A stretch of DNA of 7,177 bases from Lysobacteraceae bacterium (GTDB lineage: Bacteria > Pseudomonadota > Gammaproteobacteria > Xanthomonadales > Xanthomonadaceae): contig SEHC01000094.1 of the NCBI GenBank assembly GCA_004173415.1, positions 1 to 7,177 on the forward strand, written 5' to 3'. The notes under the pieces are model-generated. The model was not told the DNA's origin. It did no database searches and worked only from the letters and a program-made list of their open reading frames with translations. Numbering within the stretch: position 1 is the stretch's first letter; each line of letters starts with the position of its first letter. The position numbers were made by a program, and so were the translations under genes. Of this stretch, positions 1 through 6,383 are shown piece after piece.

Positions 1-2145
1 GAAGCGGCGCCCGCGACCGAGTCCAGCGTTGATGCCACCACCCTGGACCGGGTCACCGTGACCGCGCGCAAGCGCGAGGAAACCCTGCAGGAAGTGCCGG
101 TCGCGGTCACCGCGTTCACCTCCGAGTCGCTGGACAAGTTGAACATCCGCGACATCGGCGACCTGGACGCGCAGGTGCCCAACCTCACCATCTACGCCGC
201 GCGCGGTTCCAGCAGCACCGCCACCGCGTTCATCCGCGGCGTCGGCCAGGCCGACACGCTGTGGGGCGTCGATCCGGGCGTCGGCATCTACCTCGACGAC
301 GTCTACATCGCCCGTCCGCAGGGCGCGCTGCTCGACGTGTTCGACGTGGAGCGGATCGAGGTGCTGCGCGGGCCGCAGGGCACCCTGTACGGCAAGAACA
401 CCATCGGCGGCGCGATCAAGTACATCTCGCGCGGCCTGCCGCAGGAGACCAGCGGCTTCGCCTCGATCACCGTGGGCAACTACAACCAGCTCGATGCCAA
501 GGCGGCGATCGGCGGCTCGATCGGCGGCGCCGACAGCGGCCTGCGCGGCCGGGTCTCGGTGGCGAGCATGAACCGCGACGGATTCGGCGAGAACCTGTAC
601 ACCGGCCAGGAAGTCAGCGACAAGGAAATCAATGCCGCCCGCTTCCAGCTCGGCGCCTACGCCGGCGACGATTTCGACGTGCAATTCGCGCTCGACTGGA
701 TGGATGACCAGTCCGGCGTGCGCGGAGCCAAGATGCTGGCGCCGAACCGCTTCAACAACGTGCTGTTCCCGCAGTTCGGGGCGAACTTGCCGATGGATGA
801 CCGCTACGACATCCGCAGCGGCATGAAGAACATCAACGACACGGAGATGAAGGGCGCCTCGGCCACGGTCAACTGGCGGCCCAACGAGGACTGGGCGTTC
901 AAGTACGTGATCGCCAAGCGCGAATCGGATACCGAGACCAACATCGACTTCGATACGACCCCGGCGCCGATCGCCGACGTCAGGGCGTACTACAGCGACA
1001 GCCAGGTCAGCAACGAACTGCAGGTCAATTTCGACGGTGGCGGCCGGGTGCGCGGCGTGACCGGCCTGTACTGGTTCAGCGGCGACGCCGGCGGCCAGGT
1101 GCTAAACAACTTCTTCAACCTGAGCTTCGGCGACACCCAGGGCGTGGTCAACACCAAGAGCATCGCGCTCTACGCCGACTGGACCTTTGACCTGACCGAC
1201 AAGCTCAAGCTGGACGTGGGCGCGCGCTACACCGACGAGGACAAGCACGCTGTCGCCTACAACATCGGCTACACCGACGCGACTTTCAGCAGGCCGAGCG
1301 GCGTGGTCGCGGCCAACTTCGACAAGACCATCAACTTCCAGAACGTCTCGCCGAAGGTCTCGCTGGACTACCAGATCACCCCGGAGATCATGCTGTATGG
1401 CCTTGCCTCGCGCGGTTTCAAGTCGGGCGGCTACAACATCCGCGCCAACACCACGGCGGTGCCGCGTTCGGGCAACCCGTTCGAAGACGAGAGCGTGGAC
1501 AGCTTCGAGATCGGCAGCAAGATGAGCTTCTTCGACCAGAGCCTGTTCCTGAACCTGGCCGCCTTCCACAACAAGTACGAAGACATTCAGCTGTCGGTCT
1601 TCACCCAGTACATCGATGGAGCGGGGAACCCGCAGTTCTTCGGCGACTTCGCCAATGCCGGCAAGGGCACGGTCAACGGCATCGAGGTCGAGTACCAGTG
1701 GCTGCCTACCGCCAACTGGCTGGTCAGCGGCAACCTGGCCTGGCTGGACGCCAAGTACGATGAGTTCATCACCGGTGGCGTGAACGTGGCCGACAGCCAG
1801 CGCTTCACCAACGCCCCGGAATTCTCCGGCGCGCTGAACGTGGAGTACCGCACCGACCTGGCCAATGGCGGCAACTTGTCGACCCGCGTGGGCTATTCCT
1901 ACCAGTCCGAAGTCTGGCCCACCACCGACCTGAGCCCGGTGATCAGGCAGGACGGCTACGGCCTGGTGAATGCAGGCGTGATCTGGAAGGTCAACGATGC
2001 CTGGTCGCTCTCCTTGCAGGGAACAAACCTGGCCGACGAGGAATACCGCACCACCGGTTACAACCTCGACACGGCACTGGGCGTGATGACCGGCTTCTAT
2101 GGTCCACCGCGCCAGTACTCGCTGACCGCGCGCTTCGATTTCTGA
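1..2145 (+). CDS. TonB-dependent outer-membrane receptor, 5' end missing
   Basis: Gated outer-membrane beta-barrel that imports a scarce ligand (siderophore, vitamin, glycan or similar) using energy from TonB-ExbBD. The frame is open from base 1, so the signal peptide and start lie upstream. The GTG at 58 falls inside the TonB-box-like stretch LDRVTVTARKREE (visible residues 15-27) and is not a start. The plug domain spans about residues 28-142, with the family motifs IRGVGQ, DPGVGIYLDDVY, ERIEVLRGPQGTLYGKNT and GGAIKYIS. The rest is barrel strands rich in aromatic residues and Gly/Asn turns. It includes the late motif ASRGFKSGGYN and NLADEEYRTTGYN, and ends in YSLTARFDF with the terminal Phe recognised by the BAM machinery. 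The 714 visible residues fit a family size of about 750-800, so little is missing. It is a single-gene unit closed by the hairpin at 2173-2204. The ligand cannot be told from sequence. Family certain; substrate unknown. Confidence 0.95.
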   Translation, partial: EAAPATESSVDATTLDRVTVTARKREETLQEVPVAVTAFTSESLDKLNIRDIGDLDAQVPNLTIYAARGSSSTATAFIRGVGQADTLWGVDPGVGIYLDDVYIARPQGALLDVFDVERIEVLRGPQGTLYGKNTIGGAIKYISRGLPQETSGFASITVGNYNQLDAKAAIGGSIGGADSGLRGRVSVASMNRDGFGENLYTGQEVSDKEINAARFQLGAYAGDDFDVQFALDWMDDQSGVRGAKMLAPNRFNNVLFPQFGANLPMDDRYDIRSGMKNINDTEMKGASATVNWRPNEDWAFKYVIAKRESDTETNIDFDTTPAPIADVRAYYSDSQVSNELQVNFDGGGRVRGVTGLYWFSGDAGGQVLNNFFNLSFGDTQGVVNTKSIALYADWTFDLTDKLKLDVGARYTDEDKHAVAYNIGYTDATFSRPSGVVAANFDKTINFQNVSPKVSLDYQITPEIMLYGLASRGFKSGGYNIRANTTAVPRSGNPFEDESVDSFEIGSKMSFFDQSLFLNLAAFHNKYEDIQLSVFTQYIDGAGNPQFFGDFANAGKGTVNGIEVEYQWLPTANWLVSGNLAWLDAKYDEFITGGVNVADSQRFTNAPEFSGALNVEYRTDLANGGNLSTRVGYSYQSEVWPTTDLSPVIRQDGYGLVNAGVIWKVNDAWSLSLQGTNLADEEYRTTGYNLDTALGVMTGFYGPPRQYSLTARFDF

Positions 2146-2172
2146 TCGACTGGCGGTTCGCAGGTGGTTGAC

Positions 2173-2204
2173 CGGCAACGGCGGGCGAAAGCCCGCCGTT
2201 GCTG
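2173..2204 (+). terminator. Hairpin terminator of the TonB receptor gene
   Basis: A perfect 12-bp GC-rich stem (GCAACGGCGGGC at 2175-2186 with its complement at 2191-2202) closes on a GAAA tetraloop. One G-U pair and one C-G pair extend it to 2173/2204. It begins 28 bases after the receptor stop codon. The following bases (TGCGTTATGCTCG) are only mildly T-rich, so the U-tract is weak. The stem strength and position still make an intrinsic terminator the best reading, as is common for high-GC genomes with GGGCGAAAGCCC-type hairpins. It may also protect the 3' end of the receptor mRNA. Confidence 0.75.
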
Positions 2205-2224
2205 CGTTATGCTCGTCGTACTTC

Positions 2225-2319
2225 TGCAGGGGCTGGGTAGGCTGCGATCGTGAACCATCGGTTCCCAAGTCGTGAATCGAGGTATGCAGGCCCCGGTCGC
2301 AGTTTACCCAGCTCCTACG
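2225..2319 (-). repeat. REP-like palindrome with GTAGGAGC head
   Basis: An imperfect inverted repeat has arms 2225-2250 and 2294-2319. Over 26 paired positions there are 20 Watson-Crick pairs, 5 G-U pairs and one C-A mismatch. The better-conserved head, GTAGGAGCTGGGTA, reads on the minus strand from 2318. Between the arms is a small perfect hairpin, GAACC-ATC-GGTTC (2252-2264). The GTAG head and long stem resemble the intergenic GTAG/REP elements of Stenotrophomonas and other xanthomonads, which are generally mobilised in trans by RAYT transposases; none is visible here. It lies between the receptor terminator and the kinase start, ending 50 bases before the ATG, so it would be in the leader of any kinase transcript that starts upstream of it. 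No convincing sigma70 promoter is visible in this gap. Copy number in the genome cannot be judged from one window. Confidence 0.7.
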
Positions 2320-2369
2320 ATGCACTTCGCGGATTCGCCCAAGACCATGCCCACTGATCACTCCACCGC

Positions 2370-5300
2370 ATGCTGAGCTTCTGGACCGTCGCCCTGGCCA
2401 GCCTGGTGTGGCTGGCGCTGATGTTCGGCACCGCGCTGTACGGCGAACGCCATCCCACGATCTTCGCCCGCCACTGGCGGCATGTGTACGCGCTGTCACT
2501 GGCGGTGCACTGCACGTCCTGGACCTTCTACGGCACCGTGACCCAGGCCGCGCGCTATGGCTGGCCGCTGCCGCCGACCTTTCTCGGCGCGATCCTGTTG
2601 TATGCGCTGGCCGTGTCCTTCATGGTCCGGCTGGTGCGCCTGGCGCGGGAGACGAACGCCACCTCGCTGGCCGACCTGATCGCCACGCGCCTGGGCAAGG
2701 ACGCGTGGCTGGCGGCCACGGTGACCCTGGTCGCGGCGCTGGGCCTGATTCCCTACATCGCCCTGCAGCTGAAGGCGATCGCGATGAGCTTCGCGACCCT
2801 GACCGTGGAGGCGGGCGCGGCCGTGGAAGCGGTCCCGGCCTGGCGTGACAGCGCCCTGTACGTGGCCCTGGCCATGGCCCTGTTCGCGATGCTGTTCGGG
2901 ACCCGGCGGGCGAGCGCGGCCGAACACAACCGCGGCCTGGTGCTGGCGATGGCGTTCGAGTCGCTGTTCAAGCTGGTGGCGATGCTGACCCTGGGCGCTT
3001 TCGTCTGGTTCGGCTTGAAGGCGATGCCGGACGCGGCCCTGCCGCTGGCCCGGTCCGAACCGGTCGGCGGCTTCGCCCCGCTGGTGCTGCTTGGCGCACT
3101 GGCCATGTTCATCCTTCCGCACCAGTTCCACGTCGGCGTGGTCGAATGCCGCGACGACCGCGACGTGCGCACCGCGCGCTGGCAGTTCCCCCTGTACCTG
3201 ATCCTGATCGCCTTGCCGGCGCTGCCGCTGGCGCGCGCCGGCACGGCGATGCTCGGCACCGGCGTGCCCTCGGACATGTATGCGCTGGCCCTGCCGTTCT
3301 CGCAGGGGCATGAAGGCATCGCCCTGTTCGCCTTCCTCGGCGGGCTGAGCGCGGCCACCGGCATGGTCGTGGTCAGCACCCTGACCCTGAGCCTGATGAT
3401 CGGCAACCACTGGTTCGCGCCCGGCCTGCTGCGCGGGGCCTGGTCGCGCGGCGAGGGCGGCGACCGCCGCGGCGACCTGCTGCTGCTGCGCCGCGCCGGC
3501 ATCCTGGTGATCATGCTGCTGGCCTGGGCCTACAGCAGGCTGGACAGTGGCAACGAGGCGCTTGCGGACATCGGCGCGGTGTCCTTCTCGGCGCTGGCCA
3601 CGCTGGCACCGGCGCTGGGCTTTGCGGTGTGGCGCCCGCAGACGCCACCGCGCGCGGCGACCATCGGCGTGGCCACCGCATTCCTGGCCTGGTTCTGGGT
3701 GATGCTGGTACCGATGCTGGCGGCGGTTTCGGGCAGTGAGCCGGCGTGGCTGGCCGAGGGACCGCTTGGCCAGGCCTGGCTGTCACCGGAGGGCCTGTTC
3801 GGCCTGACCGGCTGGAGCCCGCTGGCCCGCGCGGTCGGGGTGAGCCTGGTCACCGGCATCGTCGTCACGCTGCTGGCCACCGCCTGGCGCCGCGAGGCGC
3901 CGCGCCGCGAGGGCGGCCTGCTCGACCGCCAGGCGCTGCGTGACGCCGGACTGCGCTTCCTGGCCCGCGAGCGCGTCGAGCAGTTGCTGGAAGGCGCGCC
4001 GGCCACCGGCGCGGTGCCTGCGCAGACCGAGTCGCGGCTGGAACGCGAGCTGTCCGCGGTGCTCGGCTCGGCTTCGGCACGCCTGCTGTTGAACGCGGCG
4101 CGGCGCGAAAGCGGCGAGCTGGATGCGGTGGCGGCGATCGTCGGCGAAGTCTCGCAGGACCTTCGCTTCAACCAGCAGGTGCTGGAAGCGGCCCTGCAGA
4201 ACATGAGCCAGGGCATCAGCGTGGTCGACCGCGAGCAGCGCCTGGTCGCATGGAACCGGCGCTACGCCGAGATGTTCGGTTTCCCCGCCGACATGCTCCA
4301 GGTCGGCCGCTCCATCGCCGATCTGACCCGCTGGTCGCTGCGGCGGATGCCGCACCGCGGTTCGGACGAGGCCGCGTTGCAGCGGCGCATGGCCTACATG
4401 CGCGCCGGCACGCCGCACCTGACCGAGCGCGTGTTCCCCGATGGCAGCATCGTGGAAATCCGCGGCAACCCGATGCCCGGCGGCGGCTTCGTCGCCACCT
4501 ACACCGACGTCAGCGCGTCGCGGCTGGCCGAGCGCAACCTGAAGCAGGCCAACGAGACCCTGGAGCAGCGCGTGGCCGAGCGCACCGAGCTGCTGCAGAA
4601 CGCCAAGCACGAGGCCGAGCACGCCAACGACGCCAAGAGTCGCTTCCTCACCGCCATCGGCCATGACCTGTTGCAGCCGTTGCATGCGGCGCATCTGTTC
4701 ACCGATGCGCTGTCGCAGCAACTGGCGGACCCGTGCCAGCGCGAATCGGTGCAGCAGATCCGCGGCGCGCTGGATTCGACCACCGACCTGCTGACCGGGC
4801 TGCTGGACATGTCGCGGCTGGAGGCCGGCGGGCTGGTCCCGGAGCCGCGCGACTTCCCGCTCGGGGAAGTGTTGGAACCGCTGGTCTCCGAGTTCCGCGC
4901 ATTGGCCGGCGCCCGGGGGCTGTCGTTCGCGTTCGTCGGCACCCGCGCCTGGGTGCACAGCGACCCGCAGCTGTTGCGGCGGATCCTGCAGAACTTCCTC
5001 GCCAACGCGGTGCGCTATACGCCGTCGGGTGGAATCCTGTTCGGCGTGCGTCGCATCGGGGCCGGCCTGCGCATCGAGGTTCACGACACCGGACCCGGCA
5101 TCGCGGCGGAGGACCAGCGGGCCATCTTCGAGGAGTTCCGCCGGGGCGACGCTGCCGGCGGGCAGGGACTCGGGCTTGGCCTGTCGATCGCCGACCGGAT
5201 CGCCGGCCTGCTGCATGCGCCGCTTTCGGTGCGCAGCACGCCGGGCAAGGGCGCGATGTTCGCGGTGGGCTTGCCAAGGGTGGAAGCGCCGCGCGCCAGC

Positions 5301-5702
5301 GCCTCGCCCGCGTTGGCCAGGACCCGCCTGTCGGGGCGTCGGGTACTCGCACTCGACAATGATCCGGCTGCGCTGGAGGCGCTCGGGCAGGTACTCGCCG
5401 GTTGGGGCAGCGCGGTATTGGCGGCCCGGGATGGTGCCCAGGCCAGCGCCGCCCTGGAGAACGACGTAGCCGACCTGTGGCTGTTCGACTACCACCTGGA
5501 CGACGGCGACACCGGGGTGCGGGTGGCGCAGGAACTCGCGCAACGATTCGGCGCCAGGCCGTGCCTGATCCTGAGCGCCGACCGCACCGATGCGGTGCGC
5601 CACGCCGTGCAGGAGGCTGGATTGGTGCTGCTGGCCAAGCCAGTGCGTCCGTTGGCGCTGAAGTCGGTGCTGGATCGCCTGCTGGCGGCACGGGCGGTGT
5701 AG
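2370..5702 (+). CDS. Hybrid sensor kinase with symporter (SSS) domain
   Basis: Inner-membrane sensor, 1,110 residues, probably CrbS/MxtR-like. Residues 1-508 hold about 13 hydrophobic helices with SSS-kinase signatures CTSWTFYG and LPHQFHVGVVE. A soluble helical linker (about 510-604) follows, then a PAS domain (605-715; NMSQGISVVDREQRLVAWN) and a coiled coil (717-755). The HisKA box is GHDLLQPLHA with phospho-acceptor His765. The HATPase has N-box QNFLANAVRYT (Asn879), G1 DTGPGI (Asp906) and G2 GLGLG (933-937). The C-terminal receiver has D996-N-D998, phospho-acceptor Asp1040 in FDYHLDDGDTG, and Lys1090. All catalytic residues are intact. The in-frame TGA at 2355-2357 rules out any start upstream of the ATG at 2370, which leads straight into helix 1; no clear Shine-Dalgarno is seen. 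In CrbS (Vibrio) and MxtR (Pseudomonas) this layout controls acetate use through a LuxR-type regulator. That role is inferred here, because neither a partner regulator nor acs is in the window. The stop codon lies inside a REP head. Confidence 0.95.
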   Translation: MLSFWTVALASLVWLALMFGTALYGERHPTIFARHWRHVYALSLAVHCTSWTFYGTVTQAARYGWPLPPTFLGAILLYALAVSFMVRLVRLARETNATSLADLIATRLGKDAWLAATVTLVAALGLIPYIALQLKAIAMSFATLTVEAGAAVEAVPAWRDSALYVALAMALFAMLFGTRRASAAEHNRGLVLAMAFESLFKLVAMLTLGAFVWFGLKAMPDAALPLARSEPVGGFAPLVLLGALAMFILPHQFHVGVVECRDDRDVRTARWQFPLYLILIALPALPLARAGTAMLGTGVPSDMYALALPFSQGHEGIALFAFLGGLSAATGMVVVSTLTLSLMIGNHWFAPGLLRGAWSRGEGGDRRGDLLLLRRAGILVIMLLAWAYSRLDSGNEALADIGAVSFSALATLAPALGFAVWRPQTPPRAATIGVATAFLAWFWVMLVPMLAAVSGSEPAWLAEGPLGQAWLSPEGLFGLTGWSPLARAVGVSLVTGIVVTLLATAWRREAPRREGGLLDRQALRDAGLRFLARERVEQLLEGAPATGAVPAQTESRLERELSAVLGSASARLLLNAARRESGELDAVAAIVGEVSQDLRFNQQVLEAALQNMSQGISVVDREQRLVAWNRRYAEMFGFPADMLQVGRSIADLTRWSLRRMPHRGSDEAALQRRMAYMRAGTPHLTERVFPDGSIVEIRGNPMPGGGFVATYTDVSASRLAERNLKQANETLEQRVAERTELLQNAKHEAEHANDAKSRFLTAIGHDLLQPLHAAHLFTDALSQQLADPCQRESVQQIRGALDSTTDLLTGLLDMSRLEAGGLVPEPRDFPLGEVLEPLVSEFRALAGARGLSFAFVGTRAWVHSDPQLLRRILQNFLANAVRYTPSGGILFGVRRIGAGLRIEVHDTGPGIAAEDQRAIFEEFRRGDAAGGQGLGLGLSIADRIAGLLHAPLSVRSTPGKGAMFAVGLPRVEAPRASASPALARTRLSGRRVLALDNDPAALEALGQVLAGWGSAVLAARDGAQASAALENDVADLWLFDYHLDDGDTGVRVAQELAQRFGARPCLILSADRTDAVRHAVQEAGLVLLAKPVRPLALKSVLDRLLAARAV

Positions 5703-5832
5703 GAGCATGCAGGGTCGTGCAGGGGCAGGCAGGAGCGACGCGAGTCGCGAAACCCGTGGACCTGATCGATTGCGAGCTTCGCGACTCGCGTCGCTCCTAC
5801 ACGCTCCTACACCGCTCCTGCGTCGCTCCCAA
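5699..5832. repeat. Composite REP-like element with tandem head repeats
   Basis: This element fills most of the gap between the kinase and Nudix genes. On the plus strand, degenerate head units start every 10 bases: GTAGGAGC at 5699, GCAGGGTC at 5709, GCAGGGGC at 5719 and GCAGGAGC at 5729. The last leads into the hairpin core. On the other side the complement appears as GCTCCTAC at 5793, GCTCCTAC at 5803, GCTCCTGC at 5814 and GCTCCCAA at 5825. The layout is therefore four heads, stem, loop, stem, four inverted heads, with arms of near-equal length. It shares the GTAGGAGC head with the element at 2225-2319 but has a different inner stem. The first head overlaps the kinase stop codon (TAG at 5700-5702). 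The resemblance to xanthomonad GTAG/REP elements is from memory. Confidence 0.75.
5731..5798. repeat. Perfect 21-bp inverted-repeat hairpin core
   Basis: AGGAGCGACGCGAGTCGCGAA at 5731-5751 has its exact reverse complement at 5778-5798, separated by a 26-base loop. The stem also contains the inner near-palindrome CGCGAGTCGCG. It begins 28 bases after the kinase stop, where it would fold in the kinase mRNA and could block 3' exonuclease or weakly stop transcription. There is no T-run after it (the following bases are ACACGCTCC), so a classical intrinsic terminator is unlikely. It is the core of the larger element at 5699-5832. Confidence 0.85.
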
Positions 5833-5894
5833 GGCGGGCGACGGCCGCGCAGGCAACTAGAATGTCGTTTCCCGTCCGCCGAAGCGATGCCCTG

Positions 5895-6383
5895 ATGCCC
5901 TACACCCCGATCGTCGCCACCCTGGGCTACGTGCTTTCCCCCGACCGTTCACGGGTGCTGATGGTCCACCGCAACGCGCGTGCCGACGACCAGCACCTGG
6001 GCAAGTACAACGGGCTGGGCGGCAAGCTCGAGCGCGACGAGGACGTGGTCGCCGGCATGCGCCGCGAGATCCACGAGGAAGCCGGGATCCACTGCGATGC
6101 GCTGTCGCTGCGCGGCACCATCAGCTGGCCCGGGTTCGGCAAGCACGGCGAGGACTGGCTGGGCTTCCTGTTCGTGATCACTGCCTACACCGGAACCCCG
6201 CATTCCAGCAATCCCGAAGGCACTCTGGAGTGGGTGCCGGTGGGCGAGATCATGCAGTTGCCTTTGTGGGACGGCGACCGGCAGTTCCTGCCGCTGGTGT
6301 TCGACGACGACCCGCGCGCCTTCCACGGGGTGATGCCGTACCGCGACGGCCGCATGGTGTCGTGGAGTCATTCGCGGCTGTAG
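5895..6383 (+). CDS. Nudix hydrolase, MTH1/MutT-like 8-oxo-dGTP diphosphatase
   Basis: Cytosolic pyrophosphohydrolase of 162 residues. It probably removes oxidised purine nucleoside triphosphates such as 8-oxo-dGTP from the precursor pool, cleaving them to monophosphate and pyrophosphate. The Nudix box (G-x5-E-x7-REU-x-EE-x-GU) is perfect at residues 43-65, with REIHEEAGI at 57-65 carrying the metal-binding glutamates. Outside the box it follows human MTH1: YNGLGGK (Asn39), LWDGDRQFLP (122-133) and a C-terminal FHGVMPY...SWS. The MTH1 base-binding Trp117 and Asp120 appear as Trp125 and Asp128, while the Asp119 position is Gly127. I chose ATG 5895 (MPYTPIVATLGYVLS) because I recall xanthomonad relatives starting there. 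An in-frame ATG at 5862 would add 11 unremarkable residues (MSFPVRRSDAL). Ribosome sites are weak for both: GAAG at 5881-5884 for the chosen start. It lies downstream of the REP-like element and overlaps the opposing gene by 16 bp at its 3' end. Family firm; exact substrate inferred. Confidence 0.93.
   Translation: MPYTPIVATLGYVLSPDRSRVLMVHRNARADDQHLGKYNGLGGKLERDEDVVAGMRREIHEEAGIHCDALSLRGTISWPGFGKHGEDWLGFLFVITAYTGTPHSSNPEGTLEWVPVGEIMQLPLWDGDRQFLPLVFDDDPRAFHGVMPYRDGRMVSWSHSRL

Noticed and set aside
58..60. GTG as start of the TonB receptor
   Set aside because: The frame is open upstream to base 1 and this codon lies in the TonB-box-like segment, so a start here would remove the signal peptide needed for export.
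2208..2213. TATGCT as a possible -10 box for the kinase gene
   Set aside because: It matches only 4 of 6 bases, and its -35 position would fall inside the terminator hairpin.
1102..2499. 465-codon minus-strand frame across the receptor end and the intergenic gap
   Set aside because: It runs through the receptor barrel, the terminator, the REP element and the kinase start, and shows no family motif, so it is a shadow.
3783..5708. 641-codon open frame on the minus strand opposite the kinase gene
   Set aside because: A high-GC shadow frame. Its translation is Arg/Gln/Ala/Gly-rich with no recognisable domain, while the opposite strand has complete PAS, kinase and receiver motifs.
5791..5832. 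Possible CRISPR-like or direct-repeat array (GCTCCTAC units)
   Set aside because: The units are 8-11 bases with no spacers and mirror the heads on the other side of a hairpin, so they belong to the REP-like element.
5858..5863. TAGAAT as a possible -10 box for the Nudix gene
   Set aside because: It matches 5 of 6 bases of TATAAT and is well placed for the ATG at 5895, but no acceptable -35 lies 16-18 bases upstream (GC-only sequence). The support is too thin to annotate.
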